Assembly: GCA_022788205.1 (NCBI GenBank)
Contig: JALEVQ010000021.1
Coordinates: 36,324 to 100,323 of the forward strand
DNA length: 64,000 bases
Direction of reading: 5' to 3'
From: Robinsoniella sp.
GTDB lineage: Bacteria; Bacillota; Clostridia; Lachnospirales; Lachnospiraceae
Below are positions 44,348-54,098 of this stretch, piece by piece. The notes below the pieces were generated by a model, which worked only from the letters and a program-made list of their open reading frames with translations, had not been told where the DNA came from and made no database searches. Within the stretch, counting starts at the first letter, position 1, and every line of letters starts with the position of its first letter. Position numbers and translations under genes: made by a program.

Positions 44348-44475
44348 AATTTTTCCTTTCTTTTATCAGTTCGTATCTTTCAATAGAAAAATTATACCGC
44401 CTTTCGATATCAAAGTAAAGCGGACATTCACGCTCAAATTATTCTTGTGGCTTTTATATAAAAATGAAATTGTTC

Positions 44476-44505
44476 TTGAAGGGCAGAAAGGCGATAGAGT
44501 ATAAT
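44476..44505 (+). promoter_or_regulatory. Promoter of the acyltransferase gene
   Basis: TTGAAG at 44476-44481 and TATAAT at 44500-44505, spaced 18 bases, about 75 bases before the ATG. Confidence 0.6.
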
Positions 44506-44585
44506 CAGGTAGAAACAAATCAAAAGAACCCTCATTTTGAATTTACAGATCAGAAAGTGCAGGGACGGAAATCGGAGGAAACACA

Positions 44586-45662
44586 ATGTTTACAAAAGCA
44601 GAGACAAATCGCTGTAAAGGCATTGCGATCATCATGATGTTATTTCATCACCTATTTAACGATTATGAGGAATATGCCGGCTACACGGTACAGTACTGGC
44701 CACTCACCGGGGACCAGACGCAGCACCTTGCCCTCTTATGCAAAGTGTGTGTGACTATTTTTGTATTTTTGAGCGGGTATGGGATTGCAGCAGTCTACAC
44801 AGCAAAATTTCAGGACCGGGAGCCACAGAAAAGTGAAATTTACAGATTTACGGTCTCGCGATACTGGAAGCTGATGGCGGGATACTGGTTTGTGTTTGTG
44901 CTGTCTCTTTTGTGCGCTCCGCTTGGGAGAACACCTGTCGAGGCATACGGGACAGATTTAAAGACAGGGATCGTGTATTTTTTGATTGATTTCTTTGGAC
45001 TATCGTTTGCATTCAGCACGCCGACGATCAATCCAAGCTGGTGGTATCTGTCAGTTGCCATCTATATTGTTTTTCTGATGCCATTTTTGATGCGGCTTGC
45101 AAAAAAGATGGGTGCGTTTTTGCTTCTCGCTGCGGCGATGGCTCTGCTTCAGATGGCAAGTATCACATCCGTCGCAAGTACGTATGTGTTTGGACTGCTC
45201 CTGGGAGTGTTATGTTTCGAGTGGGATCTGTTTGGAAAATGGAGTCATTTTTTAGATCAGAGGAAAGGCGGCGTGTGGATCAAGGGGATCCTGTCACTTG
45301 TGATGACCATCGTGCTCTTAAAATTTCGGATGGACTATAATTATTACGGCATCGTGGATGGTCTGATTGCGATGACGCTGTGCGGCTTTTCGATGACAGC
45401 ACTTTCTAGAATTCCGCTCGTGAACAAAGGGCTGGAAATTCTGGGTGTCCATTCGGCAAACATATTTTTGATCCATAACCTGATGTATTCCTATTATTTC
45501 CTGGGATTTTATTATTCTTTTCGCTATCCGCTCATCATTCTTGCCGTATTGACGGTCACATCTTTGGCAGTGTCCATTGTGATGGAAAAACTAAAAGTGT
45601 GGACGCGATATGCAACAATGATGAGGGCAGCAGAGCAGAAGCTGGAAAGGCTGGAAGTATGA
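44586..45662 (+). CDS. Membrane acyltransferase, acyltransferase-3 family
   Basis: A 358-residue integral membrane protein with about ten helices. It opens with KGIAIIMMLFHHLFND, whose paired histidines match the catalytic region of the acyltransferase-3/OafA fold. NPSWWYLSVAIYIVFLMPF and HSANIFLIHNLMYSYYF are typical later segments. Such proteins transfer acetyl or succinyl groups to cell-surface glycans. GGAGGAAACACA precedes the start. It converges on rqcH with only six bases between the stops, and no glycan cluster is nearby. Confidence 0.85.
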   Translation: MFTKAETNRCKGIAIIMMLFHHLFNDYEEYAGYTVQYWPLTGDQTQHLALLCKVCVTIFVFLSGYGIAAVYTAKFQDREPQKSEIYRFTVSRYWKLMAGYWFVFVLSLLCAPLGRTPVEAYGTDLKTGIVYFLIDFFGLSFAFSTPTINPSWWYLSVAIYIVFLMPFLMRLAKKMGAFLLLAAAMALLQMASITSVASTYVFGLLLGVLCFEWDLFGKWSHFLDQRKGGVWIKGILSLVMTIVLLKFRMDYNYYGIVDGLIAMTLCGFSMTALSRIPLVNKGLEILGVHSANIFLIHNLMYSYYFLGFYYSFRYPLIILAVLTVTSLAVSIVMEKLKVWTRYATMMRAAEQKLERLEV

Positions 45663-45668
45663 GCACTC

Positions 45669-47405
45669 TCAGCTGATCTGCTCGATCTGTGAGATATCTG
45701 AGTCGATCACCATGGAATAATTGGTATAATATACGACAAAACCTGGTTTTGCACCGTTTGGTTTTTTTACATGTTTTTTCTGAATGTAATCAATCTCTAC
45801 TTTTTCCGCGCTGCGGTTTTTGGAGTAATAAGCGGCAAGTCTTGCAGCTTCCTCGAAGGTGCGGTCCGGAAGCTCATCGCCGTTTGTCTTGACAATGACG
45901 TGGGATCCGGGAGCCCCTTTTGCGTGAAACCACCAGTCATTTCCGGATGCAAACTTAAAGGTCAATTCTTCGTTTTGCATATTATTCTTTCCGACGTAGA
46001 TATGATATCCGTCGGAGGAGAGGTAGTGAAACGGTTTGGAAGTGACCTTTACTTTTTTGCCGGTGTAGCGTCTCTTGATGTATCCGTAATCCATCAGCTC
46101 CTCTTTGATCTCCACAAGATCTTCCTCTGACAATGCGATGTCGAGCGCAGTGCTGATCGATTCCAGATGCTCGATCTCAGAGGCAGTTTCCTGGGTCAGA
46201 GTGGAGAGTGCCTCGTAAGTGCGCTTTAATTTGCTGTACTTATCAAAGTATTTTTTTGCATTTTCCTGTGCGCTTAAAGTTGGATCGAGCGGGATTTTGA
46301 TCATCTCGTTGGTATAATAGTTGAGTGCCTCCAATTCTTTGGCACCTTCCTCCAGACCATAGCCGTACGCATTCAAGAGCTCTCCGTAGACCCGATATTT
46401 CTCACGTTTCTCGGTGTCCTTTAGCTGTTTGCACTGCAGATCGTATTTTTTGACATTGCGCTCTAAGGCAGTCTGGACGACATGGCGCAGATCCGCAGAT
46501 TTCTGCCGGATGCGTGTGATGGTATTTTTTACAGCATAGTAGGTCTCGAGTACTTTGGATATCGTGTCATAGGAGACCGTTTTTAAGTCCTGGTACTGCT
46601 GCATGGAAAGGGCAGAAAATTCTACCGGCTCTTTGCCGGAAAAGACAATATTCGGATGGAAATTTCCTGTCTTTACATCCTCCATAAAAAGTTCAAACTG
46701 ATGAAACAGATGATGCTGTTCCAGGGCGGACAAAGTGGAAGCACTCTGATCGGATTCCAGGGAAGCGCGGAAACAAAGTTCCTCTGCCATACTGGGGCTG
46801 ATCCCGGTGAAGGAAGAGTAGATTGCCTTGGAAAGCTTTGCAGGTTTCTGGAAGACTTGGCTGCAGAATTCTTCCTCAGAGGTAGAAAGCGGATTGCATT
46901 TTTGCTGTGTCTCCGGAATAAAATAGGGACGTCCGGGCAGAACTTCACGCACAGAACTCATCTGCAAAGAGACGTGTTTGATACTGTCGATGATCATGCC
47001 TTTCTCATCACAGAAAATGATGTTACTGTGTTTTCCCATAATTTCTACAATCAACAGTTTTTTACACAAGTCACCCAGTTCATTGAGATGTTCGATCTCA
47101 AAATTTATGATACGTTCAAGCCCAGGCTGCCAGATTTTTGTGATCTTGCCGCTGCCGATATGTTTTCTCAGGAGCATGCAGAAATTTGGCGCTGTCATGG
47201 GACTTGGCTTGTTCGAAGAGGTAAAATAAATCAGAGGAAGACTGGCACTCGCCGATAAAAAGAGGCGGTACTGATTCTTCTGATTTTTTATCGTGATCAA
47301 TAATTCATCATTTTCAGGCTGTGCGATCTTATTGATTTTTCCGCCTAAAATGGTGTCATTGCATTCTTTTACAAGATTAGCGATTACAATTCCGTCAAAA
47401 GCCAT
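45669..47405 (-). CDS. rqcH: Rqc2 homolog RqcH (NFACT family)
   Basis: A 578-residue NFACT protein with the NFACT-N domain first (MAFDGIVIANLVKECND, LLRKHIGSGKITKIWQPGLER), a coiled-coil middle (about 280-430) and the C-terminal NFACT-R domain (FHYLSSDGYHIYVGKNNMQNEELT, DWWFHAKGAPGSHVIVK). RqcH binds split 50S ribosomes with a stuck peptidyl-tRNA and recruits tRNA-Ala to add C-terminal alanine tails for degradation. Older annotations call it a fibronectin-binding protein (FbpA). It diverges from yicC. Confidence 0.95.
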   Translation of the reverse strand: MAFDGIVIANLVKECNDTILGGKINKIAQPENDELLITIKNQKNQYRLFLSASASLPLIYFTSSNKPSPMTAPNFCMLLRKHIGSGKITKIWQPGLERIINFEIEHLNELGDLCKKLLIVEIMGKHSNIIFCDEKGMIIDSIKHVSLQMSSVREVLPGRPYFIPETQQKCNPLSTSEEEFCSQVFQKPAKLSKAIYSSFTGISPSMAEELCFRASLESDQSASTLSALEQHHLFHQFELFMEDVKTGNFHPNIVFSGKEPVEFSALSMQQYQDLKTVSYDTISKVLETYYAVKNTITRIRQKSADLRHVVQTALERNVKKYDLQCKQLKDTEKREKYRVYGELLNAYGYGLEEGAKELEALNYYTNEMIKIPLDPTLSAQENAKKYFDKYSKLKRTYEALSTLTQETASEIEHLESISTALDIALSEEDLVEIKEELMDYGYIKRRYTGKKVKVTSKPFHYLSSDGYHIYVGKNNMQNEELTFKFASGNDWWFHAKGAPGSHVIVKTNGDELPDRTFEEAARLAAYYSKNRSAEKVEIDYIQKKHVKKPNGAKPGFVVYYTNYSMVIDSDISQIEQIS

Positions 47406-47512
47406 AAGAAATCTCCTTCTTTCTAAAATGTTTATGCGCTGCGATGAGTGTATGGCTTACAGCAGACATTGCCTTTTAGTATAGCAGAAAAAAGGAAAAT
47501 ATACAATTAGGA

Positions 47513-47541
47513 TTGACGAAGATTTTGTTATGCACTATAAT
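47513..47541 (+). promoter_or_regulatory. Promoter of the yicC-remA-gmk-rpoZ operon
   Basis: TTGACG at 47513-47518 and TATAAT at 47536-47541, spaced 17 bases. A hairpin in the leader (47556-47584, arms around CAAAAGCT/AGCTTTT) lies about 40 bases before the gene. Confidence 0.7.
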
Positions 47542-47623
47542 AATTTCAATAGGAATGTCGCAAAAGCTAGAGCTTTTCGCGGCACTCTGAGTCTAATAGA
47601 AAGAAAAAAGTGAGCGTATAAGA

Positions 47624-48502
47624 ATGATAAAAAGTATGACAGGCTTTGGAAGATCAGAAAATCTTCAGGGCGAAATGAAGTTTATCGTTGAGATGAAGGC
47701 GGTCAATCACCGCTATTTTGATGTGAGCATCAAGATGCCGAAAAAACTGGCATTTTTCGAGTCGGCGATCCGCAGCACATTGAAAAATTATATGCAGAGA
47801 GGAAAGATCGATGTCTTTATTACATATGAGGATCTCTCACAGTCAAGTGCATCGTTAAAATATAACGAAAACCTTGCATCAGAATACCTGCAGTATTATC
47901 GACAGATGGCAGAAAAATTTGGGCTGGAGGACGATATTAAGGTGTCCACGCTCGGACGATGCCCTGAGGTGTTCTCCATGGAGGATCAGACGATCGACGA
48001 GAAAGAGATCTGGGCTGTCCTCGAAAAAGCACTGACCGGAGCGGCGGAGCAGATGGTCGCCGCGCGTGAGAAGGAAGGGCAGGCGCTGAAGAAAGACTTG
48101 ATTGAGAAGTTGGACGGGATGGTACTTCAGGTGACGAAGATTCAGGAGCGCTTTCCGGTGATGATGGAAGCGTACCGCGTGAAGCTCGAAGAGAAAGTTA
48201 AGGAGCTTCTGGCTGACACGCAGATCGAGGAGAGCAGGATTGCGACGGAGGTTGTGCTGTATGCTGACAAGATCTGTACAGACGAAGAGACCGTGCGCTT
48301 AAAGAGCCACATTGATCACATGAAAGAGACGCTCGAGAAGGGCGACAATGTGGGGCGAAAGCTCGATTTTATTGCGCAGGAGATGAACCGTGAGGCGAAC
48401 ACCATTCTGTCAAAGGCAAATGATCTGGAGACAACGAACATCGCGATCGACCTGAAGACAGAGATTGAGAAGATTCGCGAACAGATTCAGAATATAGAAT
48501 AA
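47624..48502 (+). CDS. yicC: YicC family endoribonuclease
   Basis: A 292-residue YicC/YloC protein. It starts IKSMTGFGRSENLQGEMKFIVEMKAVNHRYFD, the family's hallmark. The C-terminal DUF1732 region has GRKLDFIAQEMNREANTILSKANDLE followed by a helix rich in Glu and Lys. Members are endoribonucleases, and this gene stands first in the conserved clostridial block with remA, gmk and rpoZ. Confidence 0.95.
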   Translation: MIKSMTGFGRSENLQGEMKFIVEMKAVNHRYFDVSIKMPKKLAFFESAIRSTLKNYMQRGKIDVFITYEDLSQSSASLKYNENLASEYLQYYRQMAEKFGLEDDIKVSTLGRCPEVFSMEDQTIDEKEIWAVLEKALTGAAEQMVAAREKEGQALKKDLIEKLDGMVLQVTKIQERFPVMMEAYRVKLEEKVKELLADTQIEESRIATEVVLYADKICTDEETVRLKSHIDHMKETLEKGDNVGRKLDFIAQEMNREANTILSKANDLETTNIAIDLKTEIEKIREQIQNIE

Positions 48503-48525
48503 AATAGAATATAGAAGAGGCAAGA

Positions 48526-48798
48526 ATGGGGAAATTTGTGAATATCGGATTTGGCAATGTGGTCAATGTCTCGAAAGTTCTGGCGGTCGTCAATCCGGAT
48601 GCTGCGCCGATCAAGCGCATGGTGCAAAGCGCCAAGGAGGATGGAAGAGCGATCGATGCGACTCAGGGACGAAAGACAAAGGCAGTGATTTTTTTACAGG
48701 AAAACCAGTTGCTGCTCTCGGCGCTTCAGCCTGAGACGATCACAAAGCGAATAATGGCTGGCTCTGAATATGATATGAAAGGTGAAGAAAATGAGTGA
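48526..48798 (+). CDS. remA: Extracellular matrix regulator RemA-like (DUF370)
   Basis: A 90-residue DUF370 protein: VNIGFGNVVNVSKVLAVVNPDAAPIKRMVQ and GRKTKAVIFLQENQLLLSALQPETI match RemA/YlzA, a DNA-binding regulator that controls biofilm matrix genes in Bacillus. In Clostridia its targets are unknown. It sits 23 bases after yicC and its end overlaps the gmk start by eight bases. Confidence 0.93.
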   Translation: MGKFVNIGFGNVVNVSKVLAVVNPDAAPIKRMVQSAKEDGRAIDATQGRKTKAVIFLQENQLLLSALQPETITKRIMAGSEYDMKGEENE

Positions 48799-49426
48799 AA
48801 GAGGAATTCTGACAGTGATTTCAGGCTTTTCTGGCGTTGGAAAAGGAACCGTGATCAAGCGAATGCTCCGCGATTATCAGGCGTATGCGCTCTCGATCTC
48901 TGCGACAACCCGCGCGCCAAGAGTGGGGGAACAAGATGGGAGAGAGTATTTCTTTAAGACAAGAGAAGAATTTGAGGCAATGATCGCTGCCGATGAATTT
49001 GTAGAATATGCGCAGTTTGTAGAGAATTATTATGGGACGCCCAAGGCGTATGTGGAGCAGATGCTTTCCGAGGGAAAAGATGTGATTCTTGAGATTGAGG
49101 TTCAGGGAGCCATGAAGATCAAGGAAAAATTCCCGGATGCGCCGACGATTTTTATCGTTCCGCCGACCCCGGATGCGCTGAGAGAGCGCCTGGTGGGGAG
49201 AGGAACCGAATCGCAGGAAGTCATTGAGTCTCGTTTAAGACGCGCGGTGGAGGAAGCGGACAGCATGGATCAATATGAGTATCTGGTCATCAATGATGAC
49301 TTGGATACCTGCGTCAGACAGGTGCACGCGATTATTCAGAGTGAGCACTTAAAAGGCAGCAGGAATATAGAATTTAGAACAAACCTTGCACAAGGTATGA
49401 ACAAATTTTTGAAAGGGGACAGATAA
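48791..49426 (+). CDS. gmk: Guanylate kinase
   Basis: GMP kinase (211 residues) phosphorylates GMP or dGMP with ATP. The P-loop variant SGFSGVGKGT (about 10-19), the GMP-binding SATTRAPRVGEQDGREYFF and the lid YAQFVENYYGTPKAYVE with EIEVQGAMKIKEKFP are all present. I choose ATG 48791, inside the remA end; a GTG at 48782 in frame would add three residues. It is coupled to remA and followed one base later by rpoZ. Confidence 0.96.
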   Translation: MSERGILTVISGFSGVGKGTVIKRMLRDYQAYALSISATTRAPRVGEQDGREYFFKTREEFEAMIAADEFVEYAQFVENYYGTPKAYVEQMLSEGKDVILEIEVQGAMKIKEKFPDAPTIFIVPPTPDALRERLVGRGTESQEVIESRLRRAVEEADSMDQYEYLVINDDLDTCVRQVHAIIQSEHLKGSRNIEFRTNLAQGMNKFLKGDR

Positions 49427-49427
49427 T

Positions 49428-49670
49428 ATGTTACATCCATCTTACAGTGATTTAATGAAAGTAGTAAACAGCGGTGTGGAGGACGGAGAACCGTTAGTGG
49501 TAAACAGCCGTTATTCCATCGTTCTTGCGACGGCAAAGCGTGCCAGAGAGCTGATTGCAGGTGCAGAACCGCTTGTATACGCATCAAAGAAAAAACCTCT
49601 TTCGATCGCGGTAGAAGAGCTGAATAGCGGGAAAGTGAAGATTGTAGGAGAAGACGAAACAGCAGAATAG
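49428..49670 (+). CDS. rpoZ: DNA-directed RNA polymerase omega subunit
   Basis: An 80-residue omega subunit. SDLMKVVNSGVEDGEPLVVNSRYSIVLATAKRARELI is the conserved RpoZ helix region that wraps the beta' C-terminus. It is followed by a short tail. AAAGGGGACAG lies before the ATG. It is the last gene of the conserved block; the HdeD-like gene begins 29 bases later and may be co-transcribed. Confidence 0.94.
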   Translation: MLHPSYSDLMKVVNSGVEDGEPLVVNSRYSIVLATAKRARELIAGAEPLVYASKKKPLSIAVEELNSGKVKIVGEDETAE

Positions 49671-49699
49671 ACTGTTCTCTTCAGAGAGGAGCATACGCT

Positions 49700-50323
49700 A
49701 TGGATGAGATCAAGGGATTTAAAAAGAGTTATTGTCTGACATCAGTCGTTTTTGTTGTCTGTGGTATTGTGTTGCTTGCCTGGCCGGACATCTCCATGAC
49801 GACATTTTGTTACGCTCTGGGTGTGATGGGCATTATTTACGGGGTGGCACATATTGTAATCTATCTCACGAAGGACCATATGGTCTCAATTATGGAGATG
49901 GATCTTGTCACAGGCATTGTCACAACTGCTTTCGGCGTGTTTGTGCTGGTGAATGACAAAATTTTTATCTCGATTCTGCCGTTTGCGATCGGAGTGATCT
50001 TGATGCTGGAGGCAGTGATAAAGCTGCAAAACAGCCTGGATCTAAAAAAACTGGAATTTAAAAAATGGTGGATTGTGCTTATCCTAGCGATGGTCTTTAT
50101 GGGGATTGGACTTTTGCTTGTCTGCAATCCTTTTAAGGAGACGACAATTCTGATCTATGTGATCGGAGGAAGCCTTCTGGGAGACGGTCTGGTTGATCTG
50201 TGGACGATGTTTTTGCTCACGAGACTTCTGAAAAAGCTCAGAAAGAAAGAAAAAGAGAGCCAAAACCCTGTAGCAGAAAAACAGGAAGTTGCCTATTGGG
50301 TGGACGAGACAGAGAAAAAGTAA
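49700..50323 (+). CDS. DUF308 (HdeD-like) membrane protein
   Basis: A 207-residue membrane protein with six helices in three hairpins (about 12-55, 70-108, 118-168) and a charged C-terminal tail. Repeats such as YALGVMGIIYGVAHIV and FAIGVILMLEAVIKL are typical of DUF308/HdeD proteins. In enterobacteria HdeD is linked to acid resistance; here the function is unknown. GAGAGGAGC precedes the ATG. Confidence 0.85.
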   Translation: MDEIKGFKKSYCLTSVVFVVCGIVLLAWPDISMTTFCYALGVMGIIYGVAHIVIYLTKDHMVSIMEMDLVTGIVTTAFGVFVLVNDKIFISILPFAIGVILMLEAVIKLQNSLDLKKLEFKKWWIVLILAMVFMGIGLLLVCNPFKETTILIYVIGGSLLGDGLVDLWTMFLLTRLLKKLRKKEKESQNPVAEKQEVAYWVDETEKK

Positions 50324-50356
50324 TCCTGAATGCAAAAAATAGAACAAAGAAATAAA

Positions 50357-50411
50357 AAGAAACGAATGCGAAATTGCCTTTGGGCTTTTGAACGCAGACG
50401 TTTCTTTTTTT
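50357..50411 (+). terminator. Terminator after the DUF308 gene
   Basis: AAGAAACG (50357-50364) and CGTTTCTT (50399-50406) pair with an additional TGCG/CGCA inside, then a T-run. Confidence 0.75.
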
Positions 50412-50464
50412 GGCTGTTTTATTTGAAAATAACCATATAGAGGCAGCAGATTGTGATCGATTTT

Positions 50465-52021
50465 TTACAGCAATCGGGTGGTCCACTGTGAGCAGTCCCA
50501 GATCTCAGAGACAACGTCGCGGTAAAATTCTGGCTCATGGCAGATTAACAGAATACTGCCATTGTATTCTTTCAGAGCACGTTTGAGCTCCTCTTTTGCG
50601 TCGACATCGAGATGGTTTGTCGGCTCGTCCAGAAGCAGCACATTGGTCTCACGGTTGATCAGCTTGCACAGGCGTACTTTCGCCTGCTCACCGCCGCTTA
50701 AAACACGGATCTGGCTTTCGATATGCTTCGTGGTGAGACCACATTTTGCCAGCGCCGAGCGCACCTGATACTGGGTGTAAGACGGAAATTCCTTCCAGAT
50801 TTCATCGATGCACGTTGTAGTGTTTCCTGGTTTCATCTCCTGCTCGAAATATCCGATGTACAGATAGTCTCCTAGCTCCACGCTGCCAGAGAGGGCAGGC
50901 GTCAGCCCGAGAATACTTTTTAAGAGCGTCGTTTTTCCGATTCCGTTTGCGCCGATGAGAGCAATTTTCTGCCCGCGTTCCATGGACAGAGAGAGCGGCT
51001 TAGAGAGTGGCTCATCGTAACCGATGACAAGGTCCTGTGTCTGAAAAATATAGCGCCCTGCAGCGCGTGCCTCCTGGAAGTGAAATTCCGGCTTCGGGCG
51101 TTCTGCGGCAAGCTCAATTTTTTCCATTTTATCCAGCTTTTTCTGGCGTGACATTGCCATATTTCTGGTGGAGACGCGTGCCTTGTTGCGCGCAACAAAG
51201 TCCTCCAACTCGCTGATTTCCTGCTGTTGACGGCGGTAGGCAGCTTCAAGCTGAGATTTTTTGACCGCATAGACTTCCTGAAATTTGTTATAGTCTCCCA
51301 CATAGCGATCCAGTTTCTGGTTTTCCATGTGGTAGACTAAGTTGATGACACTGTTCAGGAAAGGAATATCATGCGAGATCAGGATAAAAGCATTTTCGTA
51401 TTCCGTCAGATATCGTTTCAACCATTCGATATGCTGTTCATCGAGATAATTCGTAGGCTCATCGAGAAGCAGAATATCTGGTTTTTCCAGAAGCAGTTTT
51501 CCGAGCAGCACTTTGGTGCGCTGACCACCACTTAGTTCTGTGACATCACGGTCAAGACCGATCTCATCAAGACCAAGCGCGCGTCCGACTTCTTCTACCT
51601 TAGCGTCGAGAATATAAAAATCATGGGCGTTCAAAAGATCCTGGATGGTGCCAAGTTCCTCCATCATTTCCGCTAATTCCTCCTCGGAGGCATCTCCCAT
51701 CCGATCACAGATCTCATTCATACGCTGTTCCATGGAAAACAGATCGGAAAAGGCAGATTTGAGGACATTGCGGATTGTCTGTCCTTTTTCCAGAACCGCA
51801 TGCTGGTCAAGGTAGCCTGCCTTGACATTTTTGCTCCACTCCACTTTTCCTTCGTCCGGCTGAAGTTTTCCGGTCACAATATTTAAAAAGGTGGATTTTC
51901 CCTCACCGTTTGCGCCGACAAGACCGATGTGTTCTCCTTTCAGAAGACGAAAAGAGACGTCATGAAAAATGGCACGGTCTCCAAAACCATGGCTTAAGTG
52001 TTCTACATTTAAGATACTCAT
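50465..52021 (-). CDS. ABC-F family ATPase
   Basis: A soluble protein of 518 residues with two ATPase halves and no membrane part. The first has Walker A GANGEGKST, signature LSGGQRTKVLLG and Walker B ILLLDEPTNYLD. The second has GANGIGKTT, LSGGEQAKVRL and VLLLDEPTNHLD. The linker between them (about 240-310) is the helical ABC-F interdomain region that enters the ribosome. Members regulate translation or give antibiotic protection; the linker is of ordinary length, and a resistance role is not evident. The start follows AGAAGGAG at ATG 52021. Confidence 0.93.
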   Translation of the reverse strand: MSILNVEHLSHGFGDRAIFHDVSFRLLKGEHIGLVGANGEGKSTFLNIVTGKLQPDEGKVEWSKNVKAGYLDQHAVLEKGQTIRNVLKSAFSDLFSMEQRMNEICDRMGDASEEELAEMMEELGTIQDLLNAHDFYILDAKVEEVGRALGLDEIGLDRDVTELSGGQRTKVLLGKLLLEKPDILLLDEPTNYLDEQHIEWLKRYLTEYENAFILISHDIPFLNSVINLVYHMENQKLDRYVGDYNKFQEVYAVKKSQLEAAYRRQQQEISELEDFVARNKARVSTRNMAMSRQKKLDKMEKIELAAERPKPEFHFQEARAAGRYIFQTQDLVIGYDEPLSKPLSLSMERGQKIALIGANGIGKTTLLKSILGLTPALSGSVELGDYLYIGYFEQEMKPGNTTTCIDEIWKEFPSYTQYQVRSALAKCGLTTKHIESQIRVLSGGEQAKVRLCKLINRETNVLLLDEPTNHLDVDAKEELKRALKEYNGSILLICHEPEFYRDVVSEIWDCSQWTTRLL

Positions 52022-52126
52022 GAAAAAACTCCTTCTGTTACAGGCTTTTAGCCTTTGATCTCTGTATGATATCATATTTCGTACAATTTTCCTATCCTTT
52101 TTTAAGATAGTCTTACTTTTTCCTTG

Positions 52127-52155
52127 TTGATTTTTGAAAGTGAAGATAGTACAAT
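52127..52155 (+). promoter_or_regulatory. Promoter of rimO-pgsA-cinA
   Basis: TTGATT at 52127-52132 and TACAAT at 52150-52155, spaced 17 bases, about 37 bases before the rimO start. Confidence 0.6.
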
Positions 52156-52192
52156 AAAGGGCGAAGGCATTAGAAGAAAAAAGGAGTGCTGT

Positions 52193-53530
52193 ATGAAGAT
52201 ATTGTTTATTTCTCTTGGATGTGATAAGAATTTGGTAGATTCAGAGGTGATGCTTGGACTTTTAAGCCAGCAGGGATATCAGCTGACGGACGATGAAGAG
52301 GAAGCAGATATTATTGTAGTCAATACCTGCTGCTTTATCAACGATGCGAAGGAGGAGAGCATTCAGACGATCTTGCAGATGGCGGAGTACCGCAAGGAAG
52401 GAAAATGCAAGGCTTTGATTGTGACAGGGTGCCTGGCACAGCGGTATCAGCAGGAAATTTTTGATGAGATCCCTGAGGTGGATGCTGTTCTGGGGACAAC
52501 GACATATGGAGAGATCGCAAAAAGTATCGCATCGGTTCTGGAGGGGCAGAAGATTCTGGAATGCCACGATATCGATGAGATGCCATCGGTGGATACAAAG
52601 CGTATAGTGACGACGGGAGGACATTTTGCCCATCTGAAAATCGCAGAGGGGTGCAATAAACATTGTACTTACTGTATCATCCCGAAGGTTCGCGGAAATT
52701 ACAGAAGTGTTCCGATGGAAAAACTGCTCAGAGAGGCAGAGGAACTTGCACAGCAAGGTGTCAGGGAATTGATTTTAGTGGCGCAGGAGACGACGCTGTA
52801 CGGCGTAGATTTATACGGAGAGAAGAGCCTTCACAAGCTTTTGAGGGAATTGTGCAAGATCAAGGGAATCCGCTGGATTCGAATTTTATACTGCTATCCG
52901 GAGGAGATCTATGATGAATTGATTCAGACAATCAAGGAGGAAGAGAAGATCTGTCATTATCTGGATCTTCCGATTCAGCATGCGAGTGACCGGATTCTGA
53001 AAAGAATGGGAAGACGGACGACAAAACAGCAGTTGACGGAAATGGTGGCTAAGCTCAGAGATGAGATCCCGGATATCGTTTTGCGGACAACGCTGATCAC
53101 GGGGTTCCCGGGGGAGACGCAGGAGGATCACGAGGAATTGATAGATTTCGTGGATAAGATGGAATTTGATCGCCTCGGTGTCTTTACGTATTCTGCCGAG
53201 GAAAATACACCGGCAGCGGAGATGCCAGATCAGGTGGATGAGGAAGTGAAAGAGGAACGCCGGGCACAGCTGATGGAGCTGCAGCAGGAGATTGATTTTG
53301 CATATGAGGAAGATATGGTAGGGAAGACTCTCCTTGCCATGGTGGAAGGAAAAGTGGCGGACGAAGATGCATATGTGGCGCGTACTTACAGGGATGCGCC
53401 CAATATTGACGGATATCTGTTCATCAACACGGACGAGACGCTGGTGACAGGGGATTTCGTGAGGGTGAAAATTACAGGAGCGTTGGAATATGATTTGATA
53501 GGAGAGATAGCAAATGAATATACCGAATAG
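52193..53530 (+). CDS. rimO: Ribosomal protein S12 methylthiotransferase RimO
   Basis: A 445-residue radical SAM methylthiotransferase that modifies the Asp of ribosomal protein S12. The UPF0004 domain is first (MKILFISLGCDKNLVDSEVM, VVNTCCFINDAKEESI, with three cluster cysteines). The radical SAM motif CNKHCTYCIIPKVRGNYRS comes next, then a C-terminal TRAM domain. The opening LGCDKNLVDSE marks RimO rather than MiaB. ATG 52193 follows AAAAGGAG. The gene overlaps pgsA by 17 bases. Confidence 0.95.
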   Translation: MKILFISLGCDKNLVDSEVMLGLLSQQGYQLTDDEEEADIIVVNTCCFINDAKEESIQTILQMAEYRKEGKCKALIVTGCLAQRYQQEIFDEIPEVDAVLGTTTYGEIAKSIASVLEGQKILECHDIDEMPSVDTKRIVTTGGHFAHLKIAEGCNKHCTYCIIPKVRGNYRSVPMEKLLREAEELAQQGVRELILVAQETTLYGVDLYGEKSLHKLLRELCKIKGIRWIRILYCYPEEIYDELIQTIKEEEKICHYLDLPIQHASDRILKRMGRRTTKQQLTEMVAKLRDEIPDIVLRTTLITGFPGETQEDHEELIDFVDKMEFDRLGVFTYSAEENTPAAEMPDQVDEEVKEERRAQLMELQQEIDFAYEEDMVGKTLLAMVEGKVADEDAYVARTYRDAPNIDGYLFINTDETLVTGDFVRVKITGALEYDLIGEIANEYTE

Positions 53531-54050
53531 TCTGACCATACTGCGTATGGTATTGATTCCGTTTTTCGTCTTTTTTATGCTGGTGGATATGGGGGCAGCG
53601 GGCAAATACACTGCGCTTGCGATTTTTATCATTGCCAGCCTGACGGATACGCTGGATGGATATCTGGCACGGAAAAATCATCAGGTCACAAATTTTGGAA
53701 AGTTTATGGATCCACTTGCGGACAAGCTGCTTGTCTGTTCTGCAATGATTTGTCTGGTGGACAAACAGAGACTGACCAGCTGGATTGTCATTGTGATTAT
53801 TGCGAGAGAGTTTATTATCAGCGGTTTTCGCCTTGTCGCAGCAGACAATGGCATCGTGATAGCGGCGAGCTACTGGGGTAAGGCAAAGACGGTTTCCCAG
53901 ATGATCATGATCATTCTGCTGATCCTTGATCTTGGCGGTATGTTTACAGTGCTGGAGGAGATTTTTGTGTGGCTCGCACTGATTCTGACCGTTGTGTCGC
54001 TGGTTGATTATGTCGCAAAAAACAAAAAAGTACTGAGTATGCAAAATTAA
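53514..54050 (+). CDS. pgsA: CDP-diacylglycerol-glycerol-3-phosphate 3-phosphatidyltransferase
   Basis: PgsA (178 residues) makes phosphatidylglycerophosphate at the membrane. The CDP-alcohol phosphotransferase motif DxxDGxxARxxx(8)GxxxDxxxD is seen as LTDTLDGYLARKNHQVTNFG followed by KFMDPLADK. Four or five membrane helices are present. The start lies inside the rimO end, preceded by GATAGGAGAG. Order rimO-pgsA-cinA is conserved in Firmicutes. Confidence 0.95.
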   Translation: MNIPNSLTILRMVLIPFFVFFMLVDMGAAGKYTALAIFIIASLTDTLDGYLARKNHQVTNFGKFMDPLADKLLVCSAMICLVDKQRLTSWIVIVIIAREFIISGFRLVAADNGIVIAASYWGKAKTVSQMIMIILLILDLGGMFTVLEEIFVWLALILTVVSLVDYVAKNKKVLSMQN

Positions 54051-54098
54051 AGCATCGAGAGAAGAGCTGCCGCAGCAAATGCGGCGCGGGAGGTAAAA